In this document: piece by piece, positions 1-8,107 of the stretch | Numbering within the stretch: position 1 is the first letter of the stretch | Layout: the number at the start of each line of letters is the position of its first letter | NCBI GenBank assembly: GCA_002425405.1 | Contig: DIME01000067.1 | Coordinates: forward strand, 577-14,947 | Length of the DNA: 14,371 bases | DNA from: Candidatus Accumulibacter vicinus | GTDB lineage: Bacteria; Pseudomonadota; Gammaproteobacteria; Burkholderiales; Rhodocyclaceae | Direction of reading: 5' to 3' | Notes under the pieces: model-generated | Told to the model about the DNA's origin: nothing | The model's database searches: none | What the model saw: the letters and a program-made list of their open reading frames with translations, nothing else | Translations under genes and position numbers: made by a program

Positions 1-1762
1 TCAGTGCGCGGCCGGCATGAACAGAGTATTCGTCGGCGTTCGCGTCCGGTGCGTGGTTGACCACGTCGATGCTCGCCAGCGCGGTGGCGGTACCGCCATT
101 GCCGTCGCTGACCGTGTAGGAGAAACGGGTGGTGCCCGCGAAGCCCGGTCGCGGCGTGAAGGTGAAGCCGCCGTCCGGCGTGCTGCTGAGCGAGCCTTGC
201 AGCCCTGCCGTGTTGGTGGCGCTGACCCGCAAGGCGTCACCATCGGGGTCACGGTCGTTGGCCAGCAGGCCGGGCGCGCTCAGCGTCAGCGCCCGATTGC
301 CGCGCGTGCTGAAATGGTCGTCGCTCGCCACCGGCGCGGCATTGGTGACGTGAATCACGGCATTCGCCGTGTCCGAACCGCCGAATCCATCGCTGATCGT
401 GTAGCTGAACGTCGCGTCGCCGGCAAAGCCCGCGTTGGGCGTGAAGGTGAAGCTGCCGTCCGCGCGTGGGTTGCTGATCACGCCCTTGCCCGACAGGCCG
501 GCGACGTTGAGGACCGACACACTCAGGGAATCGCCGTCAGGATCCTTGTCGTTAGCCAGCAGGCCCGGCGCGGCCACCGTCAGTGCGCGGCCGGCATGAA
601 CGGAGTATTCGTCGGCGTTCGCGTCCGGTGCGCGGTTACCCACATTGATGTTGACCGTCCCCGTGGCGACGCCGCCATGACCGTCGCTGATGTTGTACTT
701 GAAAGCCGTTGCTCCGACGAAGCCGGCGGTCGGCGTGAAACTGAAGTGCCCGTCCGCAAACGCCGACAGTGAGCCCTTCAGGCCCGTGATGTCAACCGAG
801 GTCACGCTCAGCGCGTCGCCGTCGGCATCGGTATCGCCCTCGAGCACGCCCGGCGCCGCGACGGCCAGCGTTTGGCCGGGGTGAATCGAGTACGTTTCAT
901 TGTCGGCGATCGGTGCCTGGTTTACCACATTGATGTTGACCGTCCCCGTGGCAGCACCGCCATGACCATCGCTGACGTTGTACTTGAAACTGGTCGCGCC
1001 GATAAAGCCGGCGGTCGGCGTGAAACTGAAGTGCCCGTCCGCAAACGCCGACAGCGAGCCCTTCAGGCCCGTGATGTCGACCGAGGTCACGCTCAGCGCA
1101 TCGCCATCGGCATCGGTGTCGCCCTCGAGCACGCCCGGCGCCGCGATGGCCAGCGTCTGGCCCGGGCGCATCGAGTAGGTGTCATTGTCGGCTACCGGTG
1201 CGTGGTTCACCACATTGATGTTGACCGTCCCCGTGGCAGCACCGCCATGACCATCGCTGACGTTGTACTTGAAACTGGTCGCGCCGACAAAGCCGGTGGT
1301 CGGCGTGAAACTGAAGTGCCCGTCCGCAAACGCCGACAGCGAGCCCTTCAGGCCCGTGATGTCGACCGAGGTCACGCTCAGCGCATCGCCGTCGGCATCG
1401 GTGTCGTTGCCCAGCAGACCCGGTGTGGCGACGATCAACGCCTGGTTGGAGCGGGTGGTATAGCTGTCGCCATTGGCGACCGGGTCGCGATTGATCGGAA
1501 CCAGGGCCAGTGCCGGAGAGATTGCAGCGGAAAAAGCGCTTGCGCCGAAGGGGCTGGGATTCGATAGGTTGTCTGACGCGCTCGTATCAGGTAACGACGC
1601 CAAACCCTGGCTCGCCGCGGAGGTCAGTGCGCTCCGCGAATTGGCGCCGTCGTCGCGCGAGCCGGTCGTCTCATCACCACCCTCCCGGAAGAAATGCACT
1701 GCCGACGTCGTTGTGTCGCCGTTGAACAACCCACCGAGGCGATTATGGCCATCCTTCTTCAT
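1..1762 (-). CDS. Tandem-95-repeat (VCBS/cadherin-like) large surface or secreted protein, N-terminal part, partial
   Basis: The gene reads leftward from ATG at 1760-1762 and stays open to the left edge, so only about 587 N-terminal residues are visible. Residues 1-89 form a Ser/Ala/Asp-rich leader (begins MKKDGHNRLGGLF) with no Sec signal peptide or membrane helix. That would fit type I secretion, but the C-terminal secretion signal lies outside the window. From about residue 91 there are five complete repeats of 95-98 residues and the start of a sixth. Each opens with N-x-A/D-P, carries a calcium-type acidic loop (NDTDADGDALSV and variants), and ends with F-x-Y-x-(V/I)-SDGxGG. This is the tandem-95/VCBS/cadherin-like architecture of giant adhesins and biofilm-matrix proteins. 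An AAGGAG ribosome site lies 5 bases before the ATG. The adhesion role is inferred from the family; substrate and partners are unknown. Confidence 0.88.
   Translation of the reverse strand, partial: MKKDGHNRLGGLFNGDTTTSAVHFFREGGDETTGSRDDGANSRSALTSAASQGLASLPDTSASDNLSNPSPFGASAFSAAISPALALVPINRDPVANGDSYTTRSNQALIVATPGLLGNDTDADGDALSVTSVDITGLKGSLSAFADGHFSFTPTTGFVGATSFKYNVSDGHGGAATGTVNINVVNHAPVADNDTYSMRPGQTLAIAAPGVLEGDTDADGDALSVTSVDITGLKGSLSAFADGHFSFTPTAGFIGATSFKYNVSDGHGGAATGTVNINVVNQAPIADNETYSIHPGQTLAVAAPGVLEGDTDADGDALSVTSVDITGLKGSLSAFADGHFSFTPTAGFVGATAFKYNISDGHGGVATGTVNINVGNRAPDANADEYSVHAGRALTVAAPGLLANDKDPDGDSLSVSVLNVAGLSGKGVISNPRADGSFTFTPNAGFAGDATFSYTISDGFGGSDTANAVIHVTNAAPVASDDHFSTRGNRALTLSAPGLLANDRDPDGDALRVSATNTAGLQGSLSSTPDGGFTFTPRPGFAGTTRFSYTVSDGNGGTATALASIDVVNHAPDANADEYSVHAGRAL
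2..1492 (-). repeat. Tandem array of 285-bp (95-residue) coding repeats
   Basis: Read on the minus strand, the units are 1492-1208, 1207-923, 922-638, 637-344 (98 residues, three longer), 343-59 and a partial unit from 58. The first three have an exact 285-bp period; for example, the shared block starting CACATTGATGTTGACC recurs at 641, 926 and 1211. Units 1-3 look about 90% identical at DNA level by eye, which points to recent duplication or gene conversion. Unit 6 starts with about 50 bp nearly identical to the start of unit 4 (positions 2-51 versus 581-630). Confidence 0.9.
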
Positions 1763-1948
1763 GAACTCTCCTTGCGAGACAGTGCGTCAACCGAGCATTG
1801 GAAGATGGGTCACCGCATTGGAAGAAGCCGCAAGCAAATTTCGCACCATATAAAAGATGATACTAATTTAATGCGCCTTACCATTCGCGGCTGGGTGCTG
1901 ATGTAAAAAATCCCGACAAAAGATGAGAAATTTAACGGCACGATTGGG
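1763..1948 (-). other. AT-rich 5' leader of the tandem-repeat protein gene
   Basis: About 180 bases lie between the predicted promoter and the start codon. The stretch 1835-1935 is clearly AT-richer than everything around it. It holds an imperfect direct repeat, GCATTGGAAGA at 1795-1805 and again at 1815-1825. I found no known riboswitch signature (I looked for c-di-GMP-I-type conserved cores) and no gene. Confidence 0.4.
1768..1773 (-). promoter_or_regulatory. Ribosome binding site of the tandem-repeat protein gene
   Basis: AAGGAG on the minus strand lies 5 bases before the ATG at 1762. It fixes the start of the leftward gene, whose frame has no better upstream start. Confidence 0.75.
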
Positions 1949-2026
1949 AGTATATGAACCTTCATCAAGGGGCGTCAATCTCGAATTTCGCCCCGGTGGC
2001 CCTTGAAAAGTCATTCGGATCACGCC
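1930..2026. repeat. Dispersed repeat copy 1 (promoter module)
   Basis: This segment matches 11770-11870. Over the 50 bases from 1934 (versus 11775) only six positions differ. After one single-base gap, similarity resumes at TGAAAAGT and fades by about 2026. It contains the promoter and operator of the leftward gene. It is not flanked by target-site duplications that I can see. Confidence 0.65.
1949..1978 (-). promoter_or_regulatory. Sigma70-type promoter of the tandem-repeat protein gene, with near-palindromic operator
   Basis: On the minus strand, -35 TTGACG (1973-1978) and -10 TATACT (1949-1954) are separated by 18 bp; each box differs from consensus at one position. The predicted transcript starts near 1942. 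The spacer holds CCTTGATGAAGG (1959-1970), a 12-bp inverted repeat with one mismatch. The same module sits upstream of the chemoreceptor gene at 11790-11819 with identical boxes and spacing. That conservation is the strongest support for the call. Confidence 0.65.
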
Positions 2027-2124
2027 CGGCTCAGTGTCTCACGACGGGTGATGGCAGCTCGTCTTGTTTCAGTCTCGTTGCGCAGGGTCACTTCCACCCC
2101 GTACCTAGCAAGCGATACGCTGGT

Positions 2125-2193
2125 CGGGTACCGATGCCGATGTCGGCGCGGCGGCGGAATCGGCGCCGCCAGACGCTCGATCAGGTCGAGCCA
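2125..2193 (-). pseudogene. Short remnant resembling the C-terminus of an IS91-type (Y2) transposase
   Basis: The minus-strand translation includes DLIERLAAPIPPPRRHRHRY. It closely resembles the ERLAALxPPPRRHRHRY segment that I recall near the C-terminus of many IS91-family transposases. After the RY the expected HGVLAPN continuation is lost, and nothing upstream matches, so only about 20 residues support the call. It may be a relic of an IS91 element related to the one at the right edge. Chance similarity in a proline/arginine-rich frame cannot be excluded. Confidence 0.35.
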
Positions 2194-2702
2194 AGTGGCA
2201 AGGTGTGTCTGCACGGTGCGATAGCGCACGGTACGTTCGGGCCAGCGACGGCGATGGAGGTGCGAGCGTGCGCGCAGGCGGTAGCCATGGGGATTCGGGT
2301 CGAGCACTCAAGGGGTCAACCTTCGCGGCGCGATGCACTCAGGCGGCGGCGCGCGCGCCCTCGAGCGCTGCGGTCCGCAGTAGCCGGCTTGGCCCGGGGG
2401 ATACCTCGGGCTTGTCCTGGCATGCCGCGCGTGAGGATTTCGGGGCCAAGGCGGTCTTTGACAACCTCATAATGTCCTGGTCACGCGCGGGCCCCAGGTC
2501 GTTGCCGGGAGGGTGATCGAACGCCCGCCGTGAGCGATCTCGGTGCGCGGCGGTTTTGCCATGCCGGCCGGTGGCGTTTTGCCGGTCGGTCAGCCGACGG
2601 TGCCATCGCATGGCAGTCAGTACCGTCGCTGATCCGGCGCAGGCGCTTTGTCTTCGACCGGTATTCAAGAGTAAGCTACCGGTGGAACCGTTGCGAGCTT
2701 CG

Positions 2703-2709
2703 AAGGAGG
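2703..2709 (+). promoter_or_regulatory. Strong ribosome binding site setting the kinase start at 2716
   Basis: AAGGAGG lies 6 bases before ATG 2716. The open frame extends upstream to 2530, but that extension is arginine-rich, unlike the family, and has no ribosome site. The start at 2716 puts the first membrane helix close to the N-terminus, as expected. Confidence 0.85.
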
Positions 2710-2715
2710 TCGTCG

Positions 2716-5700
2716 ATGTTGCATTTTCTCAATCAATTCACGATTCGGCAGAAAATCCTCGGCCTGATCTTCGTTGCGCTGCTTGGGGCGGCGAGCACGG
2801 GCTTCGAAGGGATGCGCGGTACCGCCACGATGAGCGAACTGGCAGACAGGATGTATACCGACCAACTGCAGCCGATCGCCTGGGTGGCGGTAGCCAATCA
2901 GAACGCGATTTACGTCAATCGCGCCGACTATCGCCTCGCCGTCGAAACCGAGGCGGCGCGCCTGCGTGAAGCCGCGGGCAACCGCGAACGCTTCGAAAAA
3001 GAGATGATGCGCTTGCTCGACCTCTACCGCAGGGCCGATCTGACGCCGGCCGAGGCGGACGCCATGAAGCGCTTCGACGCGGCTTGGCGAGCGATGAATA
3101 CAGTCTGTCAGAAAATTGGCGATCTGGCGCGCGGCGGTGTCGAGCGGGACCTCAAGCCGGCGCTCGATCTGATGGCCGGCGAATGCCGGCCGAAGTTCCA
3201 GGTTGCCGACGACATCCTGAGCGAAATCGTCGAGATCAATCTGGCGCGCTCGGAGCAGGCGATCAAGGGCCTTCGCCAGCAGGGCAACGACGTGCGCGAC
3301 GTGGAAATCGCTGTTCTGGCCGTTACTGGCGCGCTGTTGCTCATCCTCGGGATGGCCGTCCTGCGCAGCACACTGCGCCAGTTGGGTGGCGAGCCGGCAC
3401 GGGTCCGGGACGTCATGAAACGGCTGTCGAATGGCGATCTGTCTACCCTGCTGCCGATCGAACCCGGCGATACGGAGAGCATGGCCTGTTCGATCAATAC
3501 GATGATCGGGACGCTGTCGCGCCTCGCGGTACGCGCCGAGGCCATCGGTCGAGGCGATTTTTCCGAGGATGTCCCCCTGCTGTCCGAAAACGACCAGCTC
3601 GGCCAGGCGATCGACAATATGAACCGCATGTTGCGCGCAACCAAGCTGGCGGATGCCGGCCGCAACTGGGTCAAGGACGGTTACAACCACTTGTCGACCG
3701 AGTTGACCGGCGGGCTTTCGCTACAGCAGTTGGCCGACACGGCGATCCGTGTCGTCGGCCGCTATCTCGCGGCTGGCCGCGGCGTGCTTTACGTTTTCCG
3801 GCCGCAGGAGAATTGCCTCGAACTGCTGGCGAGCTACATGTACACCCAGCGCTCCCGCCTGGGGAATCGCTTCGCGGTCGGCGAAGGTGCGGTTGGCCAG
3901 GTGGCGCGCGAACGGAAACCGATCATCCTGACCGCCGTCGACCCAGATGGCGCGCCGGTCGTTACCGGAACGCTGAGTGCGCTTCCCTGCTATACCTACA
4001 CCTATCCGTTGCTGCGTGAAGACGTGTTGCTGGGCGTCGTCGAACTGGCCAGCTTCGAGCGTTTCGACGAACTGCAGTGCGAGTTCCTGCTTGGTGCGAC
4101 CGGAATAGTCGCGTCCTTTCTCCATGCCGCCGAACAGCAGGAAAACGTTCGCCGCTTGCTCGTGGTGGCGGAGAACGCGGAGAAGGAGGCACGACAGCAA
4201 AGCGAGCGCCTGCAGGAAGCGAACGCCCGCATGGAGGAGCAGCAGCAACAGTTGCAGCAACAGGCGGAGGAGTTGCGCCAGAGCAATGTTCAGCTCGAGG
4301 AGCAGCAGCAGCAGGTACAACAGCAGAGCGAGGAACTCGAACAAACCAATTCGCAACTCGAGCAGCAACAGAAGCAGCTCGAACAGAGCAACTTCGAATT
4401 GCGCCGCTCGCGCGAGGAACTCGACGCCAGAGCACAGCAACTGGAACTCTCCAGCCAGTACAAGTCGGAGTTTCTGGCCAACATGTCGCACGAGTTGCGC
4501 ACACCGCTCAATGCCATCATCCTGCTTTCCAAGATGATCGCCGGTAACGCCGGTGGTCGCTTGAACAACGACGAGGTGAAGCAGGCGGAAGTCATACACC
4601 GGGCGGGAGAGGATCTGCTGCACCTGATCAACGATGTGCTCGATCTTTCCAAGGTGGAGGCCGGGCACATGGAACTTCACCCTGCGCTGGTCGACAGTGC
4701 GGCGCTGAGCGCGAGTTGCCGCGACCTGTTCGAACACGCCGCGCGTGAGCGCGGCCTGACCTTCGATGTCGCCGACCACATCCAGGGCGGCTTCGTGAGC
4801 GACGTGGACAAGATCGGCCAGATTCTGCGTAACCTGTTGTCCAACGCGTTGAAGTTCACCAAGAAAGGAGGCGTCAGTCTGCGGCTCGAACGTCGTTCCG
4901 GCGACGCGCTGCCGATCCGGATAGATGTCCGCGACACGGGAATCGGGATTCCCCCCGACAAACAAGCCTTGATCTTCGAAGCTTTTCGCCAGGCGGACGG
5001 CTCGACCTCGCGTCAATACGGCGGCACCGGCCTGGGCTTGACGATCAGCCTGCGCCTTGCACAGTTGCTAGGCGGGACCATCGAGCTGGCAAGCACACTT
5101 GGCGAAGGCAGCGTGTTCAGCCTGCGGCTACCGGAAGACCCTACCAATCAGCCGCTTGCCGCAGCGGCACCGCCCCCCGCGCCGCCGCCGACGGTGGCCG
5201 AGGAGCGGGTGATCGCTCCGCTCGATGATCGCGAACACTTGGCTCCAGGCGATCAGGTGATCCTTCTGATCGACGACGACCTGGCTTTCGGCAATGCCTT
5301 GCGGCAACTCAACCGCAAACTTGGTTACAAAACGCTGCTCGCGGCGAACGGGGCTGACGGCATCGAGCTGGCGCGCCGGCATCGACCAGCGGGTATATTG
5401 CTCGACCTCGGCTTGCCGGATATGGATGGCAGTGAGGTCCTGCATGCCATTAAGTCGAGTGATCTGGCGCCTATTCCGGTGTATGTCGTGTCGGCGCGCG
5501 ACCGCGACGCGGCACTTCTGCGCCAGGGAATCGTCGGCTATCTGCAAAAGCCGGTCAACGCGGACCAGCTTGCTCGTGTCGAAAACGAGGTGATCGCGGC
5601 GCGAGCTGCCGTCCTGGTGGTCGGCAGCAGCGGGATAGACGCCGCCGAAGTGTTGCGCATCATCGGTCCGCGTTTCGGCCAGGTGCGGCAATGCGCCGCC

Positions 5701-6387
5701 GGTGAGGCGTTGCGCGCCGCGCTGCGCGAGCACCGCTGGCGCTTGGCACTGGTCGTGTTGCGCGAGCGGGGTGCCGACGAGGGAGTGACGATTGCCGAAA
5801 GCATCCGCCAGGCGAGCCCGGAGACGGCGATCCTGTTTTTCTCCCCGCAGCCGGTGAGCGAAGCGGACGAGGCGCGCCTGCGCGTCTACAGCGACAGCAT
5901 CATCGTCAACACGCCGCAAGCCGATCAGCGCTTGTTGCGTAATGTCGAACGTTTTCTGCTCGAAGTGCCGCAAGCGGCGCCCAGCACGACAGTCGAGGAT
6001 GGTCACCAGCGTCTCGCCGGGCGAAGTATCCTGGTGGTCGACGACGATCCGCGCAACCTGTTCGTCATCACGGCCGCCCTCGAGCAGAACGGCGCCAGCG
6101 TGCGTAGCGCGGTCAACGGGAAGCAGGCGCTGGCGCTGCTGGCCCAGGCCGCGGTAGATCTGGTCATCACTGACATCATGATGCCCGAGATGGATGGCTA
6201 TCAGACGATCGCCGCCATTCGCGGCACACCCGGTCTGGCCAGCATCCCGATTGTTGCCTTGACCGCCAAGGCGCTGCCGGAAGACAAGAAGAGCGTGCTG
6301 GCGGCGGGCGCCGACGACTACCTTTCGAAGCCGGTCGACTACGAAGTCCTGGTCAACATGGCGGCCCTATGGTGCGCGAAGCGCTGA
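2716..6387 (+). CDS. Membrane-bound hybrid histidine kinase (4HB-HAMP-GAF-HisKA-HATPase-REC-REC'-REC)
   Basis: This 1223-residue sensor kinase likely autophosphorylates and passes phosphate through its own receivers. Transmembrane helix 1 is at about residues 14-33 and helix 2 at about 199-218, enclosing a periplasmic helical bundle. Then follow HAMP (about 217-312, with LRQLGGEP and probably a second HAMP-like unit), GAF (about 318-475) and a Gln/Glu-rich coiled coil (about 490-582). HisKA has phospho-acceptor His592 in FLANMSHELRTPLN, and the HATPase has DTGIGI at 740 and GGTGLGL. A proline/alanine linker (about 808-830) leads to REC1 (Asp897 in LLDLGLPDMDG), a receiver-like domain lacking the acceptor Asp (about 965-1080), and REC3 (Asp1153 in ITDIMMPEMDG). 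The GAF-coil-HisKA arrangement matches a widespread chemosensory-like hybrid kinase class. It is first in an operon with a CheB-CheR gene 7 bases downstream. The ligand is unknown. Confidence 0.93.
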   Translation: MLHFLNQFTIRQKILGLIFVALLGAASTGFEGMRGTATMSELADRMYTDQLQPIAWVAVANQNAIYVNRADYRLAVETEAARLREAAGNRERFEKEMMRLLDLYRRADLTPAEADAMKRFDAAWRAMNTVCQKIGDLARGGVERDLKPALDLMAGECRPKFQVADDILSEIVEINLARSEQAIKGLRQQGNDVRDVEIAVLAVTGALLLILGMAVLRSTLRQLGGEPARVRDVMKRLSNGDLSTLLPIEPGDTESMACSINTMIGTLSRLAVRAEAIGRGDFSEDVPLLSENDQLGQAIDNMNRMLRATKLADAGRNWVKDGYNHLSTELTGGLSLQQLADTAIRVVGRYLAAGRGVLYVFRPQENCLELLASYMYTQRSRLGNRFAVGEGAVGQVARERKPIILTAVDPDGAPVVTGTLSALPCYTYTYPLLREDVLLGVVELASFERFDELQCEFLLGATGIVASFLHAAEQQENVRRLLVVAENAEKEARQQSERLQEANARMEEQQQQLQQQAEELRQSNVQLEEQQQQVQQQSEELEQTNSQLEQQQKQLEQSNFELRRSREELDARAQQLELSSQYKSEFLANMSHELRTPLNAIILLSKMIAGNAGGRLNNDEVKQAEVIHRAGEDLLHLINDVLDLSKVEAGHMELHPALVDSAALSASCRDLFEHAARERGLTFDVADHIQGGFVSDVDKIGQILRNLLSNALKFTKKGGVSLRLERRSGDALPIRIDVRDTGIGIPPDKQALIFEAFRQADGSTSRQYGGTGLGLTISLRLAQLLGGTIELASTLGEGSVFSLRLPEDPTNQPLAAAAPPPAPPPTVAEERVIAPLDDREHLAPGDQVILLIDDDLAFGNALRQLNRKLGYKTLLAANGADGIELARRHRPAGILLDLGLPDMDGSEVLHAIKSSDLAPIPVYVVSARDRDAALLRQGIVGYLQKPVNADQLARVENEVIAARAAVLVVGSSGIDAAEVLRIIGPRFGQVRQCAAGEALRAALREHRWRLALVVLRERGADEGVTIAESIRQASPETAILFFSPQPVSEADEARLRVYSDSIIVNTPQADQRLLRNVERFLLEVPQAAPSTTVEDGHQRLAGRSILVVDDDPRNLFVITAALEQNGASVRSAVNGKQALALLAQAAVDLVITDIMMPEMDGYQTIAAIRGTPGLASIPIVALTAKALPEDKKSVLAAGADDYLSKPVDYEVLVNMAALWCAKR
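4234..4422 (+). repeat. 21-residue (three-heptad) Gln/Glu-rich coiled-coil repeats in the first kinase
   Basis: Two consecutive 63-bp units (4234-4296 and 4297-4359; residues 507-527 and 528-548) share the pattern EEQQQQ(L/V)QQQ(A/S)EEL. A third, degenerate unit follows from 4360. Three heptads per unit fit a continuous dimeric signalling helix joining the GAF domain to HisKA. Confidence 0.75.
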
Positions 6388-6394
6388 GTCCGGC

Positions 6395-8107
6395 ATGAGC
6401 ACCGCTCTGCTGTCGGCTGGCCAGACAAACCGGGTCGGCGTTCTCGGTCGTCTCACGTCGGCGGCCGAACAAGCCGAGTTGTTGTCGTTGTTGGCCGCGT
6501 ACGAGGCAAAGGCGGACGGCGAGCCTTTCGAAGTGGACGTCTACGACGCCGAAACCTTGCCCGCGCCACTTGTCGAGGCGCTGGTCCGGCTGGTCGACCT
6601 TGGCCGGCGGCTGACGATCGTCGCCTATCGTCCACTGCTGGCGCATTGCCTGATGCGCCTCGGTTTGCCGGTGCGACAGGTGGCCGGTCCGAGACCGCCG
6701 GCGCCTTTGGCCCGTTGCCGGGCGCTGGTGGTCGGAGGCTCGGCACAGAGCCTGGACAAAATGCTGCAAATCGTCAACGGTCTACCGGTCGGCGAGACCA
6801 CGGTTTTTGTCGCGCAGCACGTGCGGGAAGACCAGATCAGCCTGCTCGACCGATTGCTCCAGGTGCGCACCGACTATCGGGTGGTGATGCCACAGCACCT
6901 GATGGCGGTCGAAACGTCGACCATCTATGTCGCGCCGCCGGGGCGCCACCTTAAAGTGGCGCATGGGCTGGTCTATCTCACTCGCGACGGCAAGGTCAAT
7001 CATGCCCGACCGTCGATCGATGTGCTCTTCGAATCGGTCGCCGGCGAGTACCGCGAGCAGTGCCTGGGGGTTCTGCTATGCGGTTTTGGCAATGACGGGG
7101 TCGCGGGTTGCGCTGCTCTCAAGGAGGTCGGGGCCTGCGTCGTCGTCGAGGACGGCGACGAGTGTGGCGCGGCGCGCGTGCTGCCCGATGCCGCTTGGGC
7201 GGCGGGGCGTTTCGACCACGTCATGAAGTGCGCCGGGATAGCCAGCTTCGTCGCGGCTGCGATCGCCGGGCTTCAGGCGGCGCCAACCGGCCGTCTGCTG
7301 GATTTGTTTCTCGAAGCGCTGTGGCGTCAGTACGACTACGACTTGCGTGGTTACCAGCGGGACAGTCTGGAAAGGCGACTGAAGAACCTGATGGGACAGT
7401 TCGGCTTGCCGGGCTTTGCCGATTTTCAGCGCGCCGTCCTGTCGCAGCGTCCGCTGTTCGAGCGCCTGGCGGCAGAAATCTCGGTCGGCGTGACCGGCTT
7501 TTTCCGCCACCCCGAGCAATTCCGGCTGCTGCGCGACGATGTCCTGCCCTACCTGGCGAGCTTTCCGGTCCTCAAGATCTGGTCCGCTGGCTGTGCCACC
7601 GGCGAGGAAGCCTTTTCACTGGCGATCCTGCTCGACGAACTGGGGCTCTTGCCGAGAACGCGCCTCTTCGCCACCGATCTCAACGCGTACTACCTCGATC
7701 TCGGCAAGAGCGGTCTGTTTCCCGTGGCAAGTCTGGCCGATAGTCGCCGCGACTACCTGGCCAGCGGCGGGCCGGGTTGCTTCGACGATTACGTCGAACA
7801 CAACGGCCGCTGTCTGAAAGTGCGGGAACGCTTGCGGCAATCGGTCCTGTTTCACCGCCACTCATTGCTCAGCGAAGGAGTGTTCAATGAATTCCAACTC
7901 ATCGTCTGCCGCAACGTCATGATCTATTTCGATGTGGAAAACCAGCGGAAGGCCCTCGCCCTGTTCGCGCGCTCACTGCATCCGGACGGCTTTCTCGTGC
8001 TCGGTCCACGCGACGGCCTGATCCATATGGCCAGCGAGCATGGCCTCGTACCTCATTCGACTGGCGGGCACATCTACCGCCTGCGGAGAGGGGGCGCGTA
8101 TGCCTGA
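6395..8107 (+). CDS. CheB-CheR fusion (protein-glutamate methylesterase/methyltransferase) with STAS-like N-terminus
   Basis: This 570-residue cytoplasmic protein should both remove and add methyl groups on receptor glutamates, using SAM. Residues about 12-95 resemble a STAS fold (VGVLGRLT..., then DVYDAETL and LTIVAYRPLLAHCLMRLGL); the usual CheB receiver is absent. The CheB part (about 105-290) keeps the catalytic triad: Ser116 in VVGGSAQS, His142 in VAQH and Asp234 in GFGNDG. The CheR part (about 300-565) has VGVTGFFRHPEQF, the SAM-binding GCATGEEAFS (399-408), FATDLN, and CRNVMIYF (505-512). It starts 7 bases after the upstream kinase and overlaps the next gene by 8 bases (ATGCCTGA), so translation is probably coupled. 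Without a receiver, CheB would not be activated by direct phosphorylation; control through the STAS-like part is inference. The substrate could be the nearby chemoreceptor or the first kinase. Confidence 0.92.
   Translation: MSTALLSAGQTNRVGVLGRLTSAAEQAELLSLLAAYEAKADGEPFEVDVYDAETLPAPLVEALVRLVDLGRRLTIVAYRPLLAHCLMRLGLPVRQVAGPRPPAPLARCRALVVGGSAQSLDKMLQIVNGLPVGETTVFVAQHVREDQISLLDRLLQVRTDYRVVMPQHLMAVETSTIYVAPPGRHLKVAHGLVYLTRDGKVNHARPSIDVLFESVAGEYREQCLGVLLCGFGNDGVAGCAALKEVGACVVVEDGDECGAARVLPDAAWAAGRFDHVMKCAGIASFVAAAIAGLQAAPTGRLLDLFLEALWRQYDYDLRGYQRDSLERRLKNLMGQFGLPGFADFQRAVLSQRPLFERLAAEISVGVTGFFRHPEQFRLLRDDVLPYLASFPVLKIWSAGCATGEEAFSLAILLDELGLLPRTRLFATDLNAYYLDLGKSGLFPVASLADSRRDYLASGGPGCFDDYVEHNGRCLKVRERLRQSVLFHRHSLLSEGVFNEFQLIVCRNVMIYFDVENQRKALALFARSLHPDGFLVLGPRDGLIHMASEHGLVPHSTGGHIYRLRRGGAYA

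Larger units (their letters stand above)
2027..2715. other. Gene-free, GC-rich intergenic stretch
   Basis: The open frames here overlap one another, have arginine-rich, low-information translations and lack ribosome sites, so I call no gene. The only protein-like signal is the IS91-type scrap at about 2125-2193 on the minus strand. Near the right end, two copies of ACCGGT (2657-2662 and 2678-2683, 21 bp apart) precede the kinase operon. No convincing -35/-10 pair was found for that operon. Confidence 0.5.

Noticed and set aside
17..1567. Long plus-strand open frames (for example 17-772 and 872-1567)
   Set aside because: They are shadows of the minus-strand tandem-repeat gene, with arginine/alanine-rich translations that repeat with the same 285-bp period.
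1763..1948. c-di-GMP riboswitch in the adhesin or chemoreceptor leader
   Set aside because: The conserved core sequences of the known classes were not seen in either leader, on reading by eye.
2458..2473. TTGACA followed by CATAAT as a promoter for the kinase operon
   Set aside because: The spacing between the boxes is only a few bases, far from the 16-18 needed; nothing fits at the correct distance.
1954..2668. Several overlapping open frames on both strands between the adhesin promoter and the kinase operon
   Set aside because: Low-information, basic translations, no ribosome sites, no recognisable family. Only a 20-residue IS91-like scrap stands out.
2530..2715. Upstream extension of the first kinase to a start at 2530
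   Set aside because: The extension is arginine-rich, has no ribosome site, and would bury the first membrane helix. AAGGAGG at 2703-2709 supports ATG 2716.
3721..5016. 431-codon minus-strand open frame with leucine-rich stretches
   Set aside because: It is antisense to the kinase; the leucine runs are the complement of the CAG-rich glutamine coil.
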